From Mycolicibacterium alvei (lineage in GTDB: Bacteria > Actinomycetota > Actinomycetes > Mycobacteriales > Mycobacteriaceae), in assembly GCF_010727325.1 (NCBI RefSeq), contig NZ_AP022565.1, forward strand, positions 1,984,001-2,048,000: a stretch of DNA of 64,000 bases, read 5' to 3'. The position numbers and the translations under genes are program-made. This document shows positions 22,685-31,693 of the stretch, piece by piece. The first letter of the stretch is position 1. Each line of letters opens with the position of its first letter. The notes under the pieces were generated by a model, which made no database searches, was not told the origin of the DNA, and saw only the letters and a program-made list of their open reading frames with translations.

Positions 22685-23365
22685 CTACGTGGTATCTATG
22701 ACACCGTAGCGCTCGGCGAACGGCGTCATCAGTCGGGCCAGGTCACCGGCCACATCGTGGTCCGCCTCGGGCGGCATCGAGACGTAGCTCATCGCCAATC
22801 GCACGATCGCCCGGGCGAGCACGCCGGCATCCTCGTCGCTGGCCTTCATCCAACTGTTCTGAAAGGTTCCGGTCAGCCGCGTCGAGCATCGGCTGATGAT
22901 GGGCCCACTGCCCGTGGTGATGATCTGCAGCAGGTCAGGCTTGGAGGCACCGGTGAGCAGCGAGATCACCAGCGGATCGGCGGCCGACTCGAGGAAGAAC
23001 GCCCGGAAGCCCTCCAGGAACGCCGCATGCACCTCGCCGACGTTGTTGTTGATCGCCTCGTCGACCGCGTCGACGAGCCGATCGGCCAGCCGCATGGCAT
23101 ATCCCTCGGCCAGGCCCTGACGCGAGCCGAACTCGTTGTAGATCGTCTGGCGGCTGATCCCCGCGACCTGGGCCACGTGCGAGAGCGTGATGGCCGACCA
23201 GTCGCGGGTCAACAGCAGCTCCCGCATGCCGTCGAGAATCGAATCGCGCAGCAACACTCTGGAGGCCTCCGCATACGGGATGCGCTGCTTTTCTCGCGGC
23301 CGACTCACACGGGCGACAATATCGCTTTCCGCGCGGGTTTCGAGCGCGTCGGTCGAAGCGGTCAA
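22685..23365 (-). CDS. alkX: TetR-family regulator of the alkane hydroxylase operon
   Basis: 226 aa from TTG 23365. Seen: an N-terminal helix-turn-helix [20 protein letters not shown] followed by a ligand-binding helical domain with [20 protein letters not shown], matching AlkX (Rv3249c). The TTG overlaps the rubB stop (TTGA, 23362-23365), so it is the last gene of alkB-rubA-rubB-alkX. Inferred role: repressor of its own operon, released by alkane-derived fatty acids or similar ligands, acting at the palindromes upstream of alkB. Confidence 0.85.
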   Translation of the reverse strand: MTASTDALETRAESDIVARVSRPREKQRIPYAEASRVLLRDSILDGMRELLLTRDWSAITLSHVAQVAGISRQTIYNEFGSRQGLAEGYAMRLADRLVDAVDEAINNNVGEVHAAFLEGFRAFFLESAADPLVISLLTGASKPDLLQIITTGSGPIISRCSTRLTGTFQNSWMKASDEDAGVLARAIVRLAMSYVSMPPEADHDVAGDLARLMTPFAERYGVIDTT

Positions 23366-23547
23366 TACCGTGCGACCTCGACCATCTCGAAATCGGTCTT
23401 CGCCGCGCCGCAATCGGGGCAGCTCCAGTCCTCCGGGATGTCGTCCCATCGGGTGCCCGGGGCGATGCCGTCCTCGGGCCAGCCCTTGGCCTCGTCGTAC
23501 TCGAATCCGCACTGCACGCAGACGAACAGCTTGTATGGCTCGCTCAC
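23362..23547 (-). CDS. rubB: Rubredoxin B
   Basis: 61 aa one-iron electron carrier. Seen: two CxxC knuckles, [11 protein letters not shown] and [13 protein letters not shown], with the usual spacing and the [10 protein letters not shown] segment. The start is GTG 23547 with TAGGAG 7 nt upstream; it overlaps the rubA stop as GTGA. It passes electrons to the alkane hydroxylase AlkB. Confidence 0.93.
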   Translation of the reverse strand: MSEPYKLFVCVQCGFEYDEAKGWPEDGIAPGTRWDDIPEDWSCPDCGAAKTDFEMVEVARY

Positions 23548-23717
23548 GTCACTACTCCTATTGCCTCGAAATCGACCTTCTCCCGTACGGCACAGTCGGG
23601 GCAGCACCAGTCGTCAGGTACGTCATCCCATGCCGTGCCAGCCGGAAATCCTTCGCGCGGAGCGCCTTTGGTCTCGTCGTAGATGTAGCCGCACCCGGGG
23701 CACCGGAAGGCGCTCAT
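23544..23717 (-). CDS. rubA: Rubredoxin A
   Basis: 57 aa rubredoxin: C6xxC9 in [12 protein letters not shown] and C39xxC42 in WCCPDC, with one extra cysteine (C38) before the second knuckle and a basic-acidic REKVDFE tail, which sets it apart from RubB. ATG 23717 overlaps the alkB stop as ATGA. Two unlike rubredoxins after alkB are standard in actinobacterial alkane operons; which one is the true AlkB donor cannot be told here. Confidence 0.93.
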   Translation of the reverse strand: MSAFRCPGCGYIYDETKGAPREGFPAGTAWDDVPDDWCCPDCAVREKVDFEAIGVVT

Positions 23718-24955
23718 GCCGCAGCACCGTTGTCGGAAGCCCCATACCGGGCCAAGACCTTCGCCCGCAGCCGAGGCTGGATGTTCACCTTGGTGATGTC
23801 GCCGTCGTAGTGCTCCAGCACCCGGTGGTCCATCACCCTGCGCCACAACGGCGGCAGGTAGGTGAGCCCGATCAGCGATGCGTACCCGCTGGGCAGGTTG
23901 GGCGCGCCGTCGATGCTGCGCAGGATCTGGTATCGGCGGGTGGGGTTGGCGTGGTGATCGCTGTGCCGCTGCAGGTGATACAGGAACAGGTTGGTCACGA
24001 TGTGGTCGGAGTTCCAGCTGTGCACCGGCGCGCAGCGCTCGTAGCGTCCGCTGGCGGTCTTCTGCCGCAGCAGCCCGTAGTGCTCGAGGTAGTTCACCGA
24101 TTCCAGCAGGCTGAAGCCGTAGACGGCCTGGATCACCATGAAGGGAACGACGCCGACGCCGAAGACCGCGATCAGCACACCCCAGAACACCACCGAGATG
24201 GCCCACGCGTTGAGTACGTCGTTGGACCAGTGCCAGGGCGAGCGGTCCTGCCGACGCAACCGCTGGGCCTCCAGCTCCCACGACGAGCGCAGGCTGCCGA
24301 ACACGCTGCGCGGCAGGAACTCCCAGAACGTTTCGCCGAAGCGGGCCGACGCAGGATCCTCCGGGGTGGCAACGCGGACGTGATGGCCGCGGTTGTGCTC
24401 GATGTAGAAGTGGCCGTACCAGGTCTGGGCCAGGGTGATCTTGGACAGCCAGCGCTCCAACGAGTCACGCTTGTGCCCCATCTCGTGGGCGGTGTTGATT
24501 CCCACTCCGCCGAGGACGCCCACCGACAGCGCGATGCCGATCTTGGCCGGCCAACCCAGCCCGCCGTCGAACCCGAGCCAGCCGAGGTCGGAGGCGGTGA
24601 ACAGATAGGCGCCCATGACGACGCTCGCGTACTGGAACGGGATGTAGACGTAGGTGCAGTAGCGGTAGTACTTGTCGTTCTCCAGTTGCTCCATCACCTC
24701 ATCGGGTGGGTTCTGGCCGTCCGGCCCGAACCGCAGGTCCAACAGCGGCAGCAGCACGTAGAGCAGGATCGGCCCGATCCACAACGGCAGCTGGGCGGCT
24801 GTGTGCCAGCCGAGCTGGTTGAGTCCCCAGACCAGCGGCAGCATCACGAAGATCGCCGTCGGGGCGATCAGTCCCATGAGCCACAGATGCCGCTTCTTGT
24901 CCCGCCATTGCCCGACGTCCGCGACGTCCGGTCCATTCGAGAGTTCCGCCACCAC
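23714..24955 (-). CDS. alkB: Alkane 1-monooxygenase AlkB
   Basis: 413 aa integral membrane di-iron enzyme that hydroxylates the terminal carbon of n-alkanes. Seen: all histidine boxes, HEMGH 157-161, EHNRGHH 186-192, NYLEHYG 288-294 and LQRHSDHH 328-335, plus about six membrane helices. GTG 24955 is preceded by AAGGAGG 6 nt upstream. It heads a four-gene operon in which every junction is a 4-nt stop/start overlap. A sigma-70-type promoter with nearby palindromes lies in the 140-nt upstream gap. Confidence 0.96.
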   Translation of the reverse strand: MVAELSNGPDVADVGQWRDKKRHLWLMGLIAPTAIFVMLPLVWGLNQLGWHTAAQLPLWIGPILLYVLLPLLDLRFGPDGQNPPDEVMEQLENDKYYRYCTYVYIPFQYASVVMGAYLFTASDLGWLGFDGGLGWPAKIGIALSVGVLGGVGINTAHEMGHKRDSLERWLSKITLAQTWYGHFYIEHNRGHHVRVATPEDPASARFGETFWEFLPRSVFGSLRSSWELEAQRLRRQDRSPWHWSNDVLNAWAISVVFWGVLIAVFGVGVVPFMVIQAVYGFSLLESVNYLEHYGLLRQKTASGRYERCAPVHSWNSDHIVTNLFLYHLQRHSDHHANPTRRYQILRSIDGAPNLPSGYASLIGLTYLPPLWRRVMDHRVLEHYDGDITKVNIQPRLRAKVLARYGASDNGAAA

Positions 24956-24970
24956 GATGAGCCTCCTTGT

Positions 24971-25029
24971 GTGAGAGCTATCACTGCAATGACTTGACTA
25001 TATGCACCCACATGTCGCTTGTCTAGACA
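24971..25029 (-). promoter_or_regulatory. alkB promoter with candidate AlkX operators
   Basis: On the minus strand TAGACA (25020-25025) and TATAGT (24997-25002) are separated by exactly 17 nt, a good vegetative promoter. A perfect 10-bp palindrome TGTCTAGACA (25020-25029) covers the -35 box. An imperfect 14-bp palindrome GTGAGAGCTATCAC (24971-24984) lies just after the expected start point. Both are placed where a TetR repressor would block initiation. The region is unusually AT-rich for this genome. Confidence 0.7.
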
Positions 25030-25095
25030 TTTGATAGTTATTTGTAAACCTACCGAGGATATGCCGGACCACCATCGGTCAAAACCGGGTTTCCG

Positions 25096-26580
25096 CTACG
25101 AGAGCGGCTGCATCTCGGCCGCCGACCGGCGGCCGAGCACGGAATGCCGCCGACCGTAGGCGGCGTACACCACCACCCCGATCGCCATCCAGAGCAGGAA
25201 CCGGATCCAGGTCAGCCCCGTGAGGTTCAGCATCAGCCACAGGCACGCCAGGATCGCGGCGATCGGCAACACCGGCACCCACGGGACACGGAATCCACGC
25301 GGCAGGTCGGGCCGGGTTCGCCGCAGCACGATCACCCCGGCCGACACCAGCACGAAGGCGAACAGGGTGCCGATGTTGACCATCTCTTCCAGGCGGCCCA
25401 TCGGGAACACCGAGGCGGCGATCGCCACCAACAGACCGACGATCATCGAGATCCGTACCGGTGTACCGCGGCTCCCCGTGGTGGCCAGCCGACGCGGCAA
25501 CAGGCCGTCGCGCGACATCGCGAACACCACCCTGGTCTGCCCGAGCATGAGCACGATCACGACCGTGGTCAGGCCCGCGAGCGCGCCGATGGAGATGATC
25601 TTCGCCGCCCAGTGCACACCGTTGGCGGCGAATGCGGTGGCCAGGTTGGCGTACCCCTCCGGGGCGTCGCGCAACACCGTGTAGGACACCATGCCCGACA
25701 GCACCACCGACACCGCAACGTAGAGCACGGTGACGATGCCGAGCGAGGTGAGGATGCCGCGGGGCATGTCACGCTGCGGATCGCGGGTCTCCTCCGCGGT
25801 CGTCGCGACGACGTCGAAGCCGATGAACGCGAAGAACACGATCGAAGCGCCGGCCAGTACGCCGTACCAGCCGTAGTGGCTACCCGCCCCGCCCGTGAGC
25901 AACGAGAACAGGGACTGGTCGGCACCACTGGCGCCCTCCCCGGCCTCGTTCGGCGGGATGAACGGGGTGTAGTTCGCCGCCTTGATGTAGAACGCACCGA
26001 CGATCACCACCAACAGCACGACCGACACCTTGATGATCGTGATCGCCAAGCTGAAGCGTGCCGACAACTTGGTGCCGAACACCAGCAGAATCGTCACCGC
26101 CGCGATGATCAGCAGCGCGCCCCAGTCGACCGCGACACCGCCGACGTCGGCGATCGCACCGCCGAACCCGAACACGGTCCCGAGGTAGCTCGACCATCCC
26201 TTGGCCACCACCGCGGCGGCGACGCCGAACTCCAGGATCAGATCCCAGCCGATGATCCAGGCGACGAACTCCCCGAACGTGGCATAAGAGAAGGTATAGG
26301 CGCTGCCCGCCACCGGAACCGTGGACGCGAACTCGGCGTAGCACAGGGCCGCCAGTCCGCACGCCACCGCCGCGATCAGAAAGGCGATGGAGATCGCCGG
26401 TCCGGTCAGGTTGCCCGCCGTGGAGGCGGTGATGGTGAAAATGCCGGCGCCGATCACGACCGAAACCCCGAAGACGGTCAGGTCCCACCAGTTGAGATCC
26501 TTGCGCAGCCGCGTCGACGGCTCATCGGTGTCGGCAATCGACTGCTCGACAGATTTGATTCGCCGAAGGGCAGACATCAC
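25096..26580 (-). CDS. APC-family amino-acid permease
   Basis: 494 aa, about 12-14 membrane helices, homologue of Rv3253c and of cationic amino-acid transporters. Seen: the helix-1 motif VVIGAGIFTITA, the YAEFASTVPVAGSAYTF segment, and FAFIGFDVVATTAEETRDPQ near helix 6, all typical of CAT/YfnA-type carriers. The start is GTG 26580 or the ATG right after it; GGGAG is 6 nt before the GTG. It diverges from the methyltransferase gene. Substrate unproven. Confidence 0.87.
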   Translation of the reverse strand: MMSALRRIKSVEQSIADTDEPSTRLRKDLNWWDLTVFGVSVVIGAGIFTITASTAGNLTGPAISIAFLIAAVACGLAALCYAEFASTVPVAGSAYTFSYATFGEFVAWIIGWDLILEFGVAAAVVAKGWSSYLGTVFGFGGAIADVGGVAVDWGALLIIAAVTILLVFGTKLSARFSLAITIIKVSVVLLVVIVGAFYIKAANYTPFIPPNEAGEGASGADQSLFSLLTGGAGSHYGWYGVLAGASIVFFAFIGFDVVATTAEETRDPQRDMPRGILTSLGIVTVLYVAVSVVLSGMVSYTVLRDAPEGYANLATAFAANGVHWAAKIISIGALAGLTTVVIVLMLGQTRVVFAMSRDGLLPRRLATTGSRGTPVRISMIVGLLVAIAASVFPMGRLEEMVNIGTLFAFVLVSAGVIVLRRTRPDLPRGFRVPWVPVLPIAAILACLWLMLNLTGLTWIRFLLWMAIGVVVYAAYGRRHSVLGRRSAAEMQPLS

Positions 26581-26703
26581 GCCATGCTCCCATCACGGTG
26601 GCCGCCGATTGAGTAGGACGCATAAAGTTTCGGTCAGAACGATCCCGTCGCGCCGCCGTGGGGCGTGCATCACAGTCGGTGCCGATCGTGATACGGTCCG
26701 CGC

Positions 26704-27537
26704 ATGGCTGAGCTCCCCTACTTTGACCTGCTGATCGATGAACGGCAGGACGGTGGTGAAACCGGACAGTTGTGGGAAAACCAGGTTCATTGGGGCTACT
26801 GGGAGAATCCCAAGGCCGCCACGGGCACCCGGGATGACTACATCGCTGCGATGGAGCAGATGGATCATGTGCTGTTCGCGGCCGGAAACGTCGCCGACGG
26901 ACAGAAGTTGCTCGACGCCGGCTGCGGTTTCGGCGGCACGGTTCAGCAGATCAACGGCACCTACTCGGACATGGACCTCACCGGTCTGAACATCGACCCA
27001 CGCCAGCTCGCGGCGGCCGAAGCGCAGACCAAGCCCGCCAACGGCAACAAGATCGCCTGGGTCGAGGCCGACGCCTGTCAGCTGCCCTTCGAGGACAACT
27101 CCTTCGATCGCATCCTGGCCGTCGAATGCATCTTCCACTTCCCGTCCCGGGAGAAGTTCCTCGCGGAGGCGGCGCGGGTGCTCAAGCCGGGCGGCTACCT
27201 GGCGGTATCCGACTTCGTGCCGACCCTGATGTTCTTCGGCAAGACCCCGATCTGGATGGCGATCCGCCCCCGGATCGCCAAGTCCTACGGCACGCTCGGA
27301 AACGTCCCCCTGCGCGGTTACAAGTCCATGGGCAAGCGGGCGGGGCTCAAGCTCGCGGCGAAGCGCAACATCCGGAAGAACACCCTGCCGACGTATCCCT
27401 TCCTGCTCAAGTTCTTCCGTAAGCAGGGGTCAGCGGATGCCCAGAAGACGATGATCGTCGGCACCCGGTGGATGAAGTGGCTATCCAAGGCCGGCCTCAT
27501 TCAGTACCGGGTGTACACGTTCCAAAAGCCCGCCTGA
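26704..27537 (+). CDS. SAM-dependent methyltransferase, class I
   Basis: 277 aa. Seen: SAM motif I LLDAGCGFGGTV (about residues 69-80), an acidic LNIDPRQ end of strand 2, EADACQLPFEDNSFDRILAVE (motifs II/III, split over two strands) and LKPGGYLAVSDF. The layout resembles small-molecule, sterol or mycobacterial glycolipid/O-methyltransferases of the type-11 group; substrate unknown. No Shine-Dalgarno; TACGGT at 26692-26697 ends 6 nt before the ATG, suggesting a leaderless message. At this place M. tuberculosis has an unrelated gene (Rv3254), so this is a lineage-specific occupant. An intrinsic terminator follows. Confidence 0.83.
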   Translation: MAELPYFDLLIDERQDGGETGQLWENQVHWGYWENPKAATGTRDDYIAAMEQMDHVLFAAGNVADGQKLLDAGCGFGGTVQQINGTYSDMDLTGLNIDPRQLAAAEAQTKPANGNKIAWVEADACQLPFEDNSFDRILAVECIFHFPSREKFLAEAARVLKPGGYLAVSDFVPTLMFFGKTPIWMAIRPRIAKSYGTLGNVPLRGYKSMGKRAGLKLAAKRNIRKNTLPTYPFLLKFFRKQGSADAQKTMIVGTRWMKWLSKAGLIQYRVYTFQKPA

Positions 27538-27559
27538 CGCTGCCTGCGTCCATCTGACA

Positions 27560-27605
27560 CCCCGACCCGCGCTGCGCTCGTCGCCGACGCGGTCATCGGG
27601 GTTTT
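27560..27605 (+). terminator. Terminator after the methyltransferase gene
   Basis: CCCCGA at 27560-27565 pairs with TCGGGG at 27596-27601, followed by TTTT at 27602-27605. The 30-nt loop can fold further (GCGCTGCGC and CGTCG parts). The pairing can be extended outward by CTGA/TCAG with a small bulge. Placed 22 nt after the stop. Confidence 0.65.
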
Positions 27606-27661
27606 GTCAGTGGTGCGGTATCAGCGGTGTGATGCGGGTGGCGCGAGGGTGTGACGTCCCG

Positions 27662-28966
27662 TCACACGGTGGGCATGAACTCGGCGAGCGCCAGGATCAT
27701 GAACACCACCAAGGCGAGGCCGATCAGCCCGCCCGCGGGAATCATGGCCACGCACACCGCAACCCACACGAAGAACCGCGGCCATTCAAAGGGTTGGTTC
27801 CCCTTGATACCACCACGGCGTTCCCGGAGCGCGTGGTATCCCGCCCACACACCCGCTCCGGCAGCGGCGCACGCGATGATCTTCAGGCCGTCCGGCGCCA
27901 CCAACAGGGCGACGCTCGCCATGACCGCCACCCCCGTGAGACGTAGCGTCAGCGCGGTGCGAAGCCCGGCCACGCGTGCCATCGCAGAGCCCCGATCCGG
28001 CTCACCGCGGTATCGAGGTAGTCGCCCCTCGATGCCCAACATTCGCCAGATCCACCGCGACCATGCCGTCCGCAGTCCCAGATCCTCGGCTACCCGTCGG
28101 ACGTCGGCCGCCGATTCCGCCATCATCTGGCGCGACTGGGCGCTCCGCCAGAACGCGGCCTTGAAGACCTGCCGTGGCACCCCGAACTGCCGGGCAAAAG
28201 TGCGCGGCGGCCCCATCATCTCCCCGATCAACCACCGGAGAAAGAAGGGGAAGAGAATCGCATACCAAGCGCGCTTCAATCGGGTGACGGTCTTGATCCG
28301 CTGAGCCAGAATGTCGTCGGCAAACGAGATGTGACGCGCTTCTTCGGCCAGATGAATGTAAGTGATCTTGTTCAGCAGCGGGGGCACGTGCGCCGCGCCC
28401 CGATGCTGCAGCGTCTGTTGAAAGTGCAGTGGCTGTTCGCCGCACAGCACCCCGATGAAATGGATGATGTTGGCGTAGCCGCCGATGAAGCCCAAGATCG
28501 GCCCGATCACCCGGGAGCCTCGTCGCATTCCGGGCACATCCTCGCCCGTGCGGTTGACGAACTCCTGGAACATCTGGATGTGATTGCACTCGTCGATCAG
28601 TTCGTGGAGAAGGTACTGGAACACCGGCGAACGATTCGGCAACTTGCCGGCGTAGTGCACCACACCGCGGATCAGCATCATCTCGAACTGAAGCGTGACC
28701 TTGAGCGTGTTCGCGGTCACCCAGCGGCCCATGTCGATACGGCGCTGCAACGGCTGTTGGGCGTACCAGTCGGTCGCCGCTAGCGGAGCGCTCTCCGGAT
28801 CCAGCTGCCACCGCGGATCGTCGTCTTCCAACGCGTTCTCGGGTGCGTCCCAGTCGATGTCAACGTGGGGATCGAAGCGTCGACGGACCGTCGCACGAGA
28901 GAGGGCCTCCACCCTGTCGAAATAGAGGTCCTCCGGTGTTCCGTCCGCGTCGCTGACCGTTGTCAT
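27662..28966 (-). CDS. AurF-like di-iron oxygenase domain fused to a C-terminal membrane domain
   Basis: 434 aa from ATG 28966. The N-terminal part is like AurF/p-aminobenzoate N-oxygenase proteins: E95 in LQFEMML, E126xxH129 in DECNH and E209xxH212 in LAEEARHISFA would form the di-iron site. From about residue 340 the protein turns into three or four hydrophobic segments (LTGVAVMASVALLVAP, ACAAAGAGVWAGY, VAVCVAMIPAGGLIG, ALVVFMILALAEF), which AurF itself lacks. The enzyme could therefore act at the membrane on a lipid substrate. The weak ribosome site GGATAGGC precedes the ATG. Unknown in function; N-oxidation or desaturation are options. Confidence 0.75.
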   Translation of the reverse strand: MTTVSDADGTPEDLYFDRVEALSRATVRRRFDPHVDIDWDAPENALEDDDPRWQLDPESAPLAATDWYAQQPLQRRIDMGRWVTANTLKVTLQFEMMLIRGVVHYAGKLPNRSPVFQYLLHELIDECNHIQMFQEFVNRTGEDVPGMRRGSRVIGPILGFIGGYANIIHFIGVLCGEQPLHFQQTLQHRGAAHVPPLLNKITYIHLAEEARHISFADDILAQRIKTVTRLKRAWYAILFPFFLRWLIGEMMGPPRTFARQFGVPRQVFKAAFWRSAQSRQMMAESAADVRRVAEDLGLRTAWSRWIWRMLGIEGRLPRYRGEPDRGSAMARVAGLRTALTLRLTGVAVMASVALLVAPDGLKIIACAAAGAGVWAGYHALRERRGGIKGNQPFEWPRFFVWVAVCVAMIPAGGLIGLALVVFMILALAEFMPTV

Positions 28967-29392
28967 CTGCCTATCCGTTGATGCTGTGAGGTTCCTTGCA
29001 GAGGGTAGCAATCTGAGAGCCGAATCACGCCCTCAGCCACGGCATTGTGCCACGAGTTGTTGCACGTTCGTTAGCCCTACGGCACCAAGCAAACTCGGCC
29101 GGCGTGCCATCGAGCGACGGTCGGCGCTCCACCCGCTGGTGACGGGGTGCGAAAATCCGGCGCAGCGTTTCGCCTGGCAACTCTCGACCTCCCGGGCCAC
29201 CGCGGCGGCGGGCGCCGGCAACGTGCGCGGCAGACCTGGCGCGGGTCTAAGAATTTTTCTCATTTCACGGACACCGTAGTGGGAAAGCGGCGCGCGTGGG
29301 GCGGAATAAGAGGCACCGTAAATTAATTCCGGCTGGTGGTACCGGGTGTTGACACCGGGGATCTCGTGGTTCGGCCGCGCCCTGGGCGCCAA
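28967..29392. other. Intergenic region without a recognisable gene
   Basis: 426 nt between the AurF-like gene and the end of manA. Open frames here look random in composition. A weak hairpin, CCGG-TGT / ACACCGG, lies near 29341-29359 close to the manA stop and could end its message. A locally AT-rich patch GAATTTTTCTC is at about 29250. Nothing else seen. Confidence 0.5.
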
Positions 29393-30619
29393 CTAGATCC
29401 CGATGGTGACACGGAACAGTTTCGTCGGCTCCGCGGCGGTCAGCCGGATCGGACCGTCCTCGGCCGCCACCCAGGCCGCCATTCCGCGCTCCAGGGTCAG
29501 CTTGTCGTCATCGGCATAGACCACCGCGGCGCCTTCATTGCACAGCAGCAGCTGCGGACCGCCGTGGCGGGAGTGCACGTCGATCTCGTCGCCGATGCGT
29601 TCGCCGTCGACCGTCAGCACCGACACCGCGAATTCCTGCGCGGGCGTCTGATAGATGGTTTCCAGGCCGTCCGTGACGGTGTCCGACCGCAACCGGTCTT
29701 CGGGAGTCGGGGTGAAGTCCAGCACCCGCAGCAGTTCCGGCACGTCCACGTGCTTGGGAGTCAGCCCACCGCGCAGCACATTGTCCGAGTTGGCCATCAC
29801 CTCGACGCCGACGCCGTGCAGATATGCGTGCAGATTTCCGGCGGGAAGGTAGATGCCCTCCCCCGGCCGCAGGCTGATGCGGTTGAGCAACAGGGAAGCC
29901 AACACGCCGGCATCCCCGGGGTATCGCTCGCCGAGTTCCAGCACCGTCTTGACCTCGGCGGCGAATTTCTTTGCCCCGGAACGGATGTAGTGGACCGCGC
30001 CGTCGAGTACAGCCGGCACCAGCACGTCGAGATCGGGCTGGGGCGCGGTGATCCAGGTGGTGAACAGGGCCCGCAACCCGTCGGCATCGGATTGATCCGA
30101 CAGCAGGTTGATGAACGGGTCGAGATCCGAGACCGCCAGCGCCCGCATCAACTCGACCGTGCGGTCCACCGGGCGAAATCCCGCCAACGCATCGAACTGT
30201 CCCAGCGCAACCAGCAATTCGGGCTTGTGGCTGCGGTCACGGTAATTGCGGATCGGTGAGTTCACCGGGATGTCGAGTCGGTCCTCACGGTCGAATCCCT
30301 CCCTCGCCTGCGCGGCACTGGGATGGGCCTGCAACGACAACGGTTCCTCGGCGGCCAGAACCTTGACGAGGAAAGGCAGCGCATCGCCGAATCTGCCGAT
30401 CGCCACGCTCCCCAATTGTCCCTCGGGGTCGTCCTTGACCGCCTCCAGCAGCGACTCTTCACCATCTTCGGTCTGCAGCCAGGCCGGGTCACCCGGGTGC
30501 GCACCGAGCCATAGCTCAGCCTCCGGATGGATTGTCGGACTGGGCCTTCCGGTGAAATCGGCGATTGCGGTACGCGAACCCCAGGCATAGGTCCGCACCG
30601 CTCCCCTTAGCAGATGCAC
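29393..30619 (-). CDS. manA: Mannose-6-phosphate isomerase, type I
   Basis: 408 aa zinc enzyme that interconverts fructose 6-phosphate and mannose 6-phosphate, the entry to GDP-mannose for LAM, PIMs and glycoproteins. Seen: LRGAVRTYAWGS, the zinc-site LQAHPSAAQ and HKPELLVAL, and the signature YLPAGNLHAYLHGVGVEVM followed by ANSDNVLRGGLTPKH. It lies 3 nt after the stop of the TobH-like gene and forms an operon with that gene and manB. Confidence 0.95.
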   Translation of the reverse strand: MHLLRGAVRTYAWGSRTAIADFTGRPSPTIHPEAELWLGAHPGDPAWLQTEDGEESLLEAVKDDPEGQLGSVAIGRFGDALPFLVKVLAAEEPLSLQAHPSAAQAREGFDREDRLDIPVNSPIRNYRDRSHKPELLVALGQFDALAGFRPVDRTVELMRALAVSDLDPFINLLSDQSDADGLRALFTTWITAPQPDLDVLVPAVLDGAVHYIRSGAKKFAAEVKTVLELGERYPGDAGVLASLLLNRISLRPGEGIYLPAGNLHAYLHGVGVEVMANSDNVLRGGLTPKHVDVPELLRVLDFTPTPEDRLRSDTVTDGLETIYQTPAQEFAVSVLTVDGERIGDEIDVHSRHGGPQLLLCNEGAAVVYADDDKLTLERGMAAWVAAEDGPIRLTAAEPTKLFRVTIGI

Positions 30620-30622
30620 TTC

Positions 30623-31693
30623 TTATCCTCGAACCAGTTTCAAATATACGGCCGTCATCTCCATGCGGACAGCCAGAACCGCCAGTTGTTGTTCCGGGCG
30701 TCCGACCGGCAGTGGCGTGCCGGCCTGGTCCGGCACGTCCTCGGCACCGATCACCGTGATGTCGTCAAAGCCGCTGACCCGTGCCCCCACCAGTTGACGT
30801 TCGGTATCGGTGATCAAGGCGAACGTACGCATGCGGCGCGGCAGCGGTCCGTCGATCTCCTCGTCGTGGAACAGCGACCGGGTCGCGGGCCGCGCGGCCC
30901 CGCCGCTGGCGATCGCGGCGAGGACGTCACCCAATCCGGCGGCGGCCACCACTTCTCCGGCCACGCGCAACATCACCGTGGCCCCGTGCCGGGCCAGCGC
31001 CAGCGTCGCCGGATTATCGCCGGCCAGCACGACGGCGTCGGCCGACATCCGTTCGGCCAGGGTCTTGGCCGGATTGGTGAACAGATCTCGTCCGGGGCTG
31101 TTGCGCAGCGCCTCGGCGTCGAGTTCGTCGGCCAAAGCCGCCAGGTCCACCCGCATACCCGGATCCACGATGTGCAGGGCGGCCAGACCGGCGGCCAGAT
31201 ACCGGGTCAGTCCGAAGTCGTCGGGCACCCACAGCCGGGGCGCCAGCACCACAGCGCGGCCTGCCGCGATGTCGCGCAACGGCCCCTCATGGGGTGCCAC
31301 GATCAGTACCCGCGCCCCGCGGCGCACACCGGTGGCGGCCGCGTTCACCAGGGCCGGATCGCCGGGATCATCGCCCGCCACGACCACCACGTCGAGTGCA
31401 CCCAGCCACGGCGGGGTCTCGGCGGCCACCACGATGGGGGCTGCGATCGACGCGCCGAGTGCACCGGCCAACATGGCGCCCGCATCCTCGGCGGTGCCGC
31501 GGCCGGCAACCCAGATCACCGTGCGTGGTGGGTTGTCGGCGCGCAGCGAGTCGAGCACCCCTTCCGCCAGGGCCGCGGCGGTGGACCGAACCTGGGCACC
31601 CGCCATGGCTGCCGCCCGCAGCAGACCGTTGCGATCAGCGGCGAGAAGTCCGTCGCCGTCGTCCAGGTCCACCGTGGCGTCCACGGCGTTCAC
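30623..31693 (-). CDS. TobH-like SIS/phosphosugar isomerase-related protein (Rv3256c-like)
   Basis: 356 aa. The sequence from about residue 10 has SIS-domain features: VIWVAGRGTAEDAGAML, DVVVVAGDDPGDPAL, and a second half with LAERMSADAVVLAGDNPATL, as in bifunctional phosphoglucose/phosphomannose isomerase-like proteins. Its place between manB and manA suggests a role in mannose phosphate metabolism, but activity is not established. The start is GTG 31693, overlapping the manB stop as GTGA; the frame open to 31915 would run into manB. Confidence 0.82.
   Translation of the reverse strand: MNAVDATVDLDDGDGLLAADRNGLLRAAAMAGAQVRSTAAALAEGVLDSLRADNPPRTVIWVAGRGTAEDAGAMLAGALGASIAAPIVVAAETPPWLGALDVVVVAGDDPGDPALVNAAATGVRRGARVLIVAPHEGPLRDIAAGRAVVLAPRLWVPDDFGLTRYLAAGLAALHIVDPGMRVDLAALADELDAEALRNSPGRDLFTNPAKTLAERMSADAVVLAGDNPATLALARHGATVMLRVAGEVVAAAGLGDVLAAIASGGAARPATRSLFHDEEIDGPLPRRMRTFALITDTERQLVGARVSGFDDITVIGAEDVPDQAGTPLPVGRPEQQLAVLAVRMEMTAVYLKLVRG

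Noticed and set aside
22757..24997. A 746-codon open frame on the plus strand
   Set aside because: It is antisense to alkX, rubB, rubA and alkB, all of which have complete motifs; Arg/His/Gly-rich composition marks it as a shadow.
28986..29279. 97-codon open frame on the plus strand in the gap before manA
   Set aside because: No ribosome site, no recognisable domain, random-looking composition.
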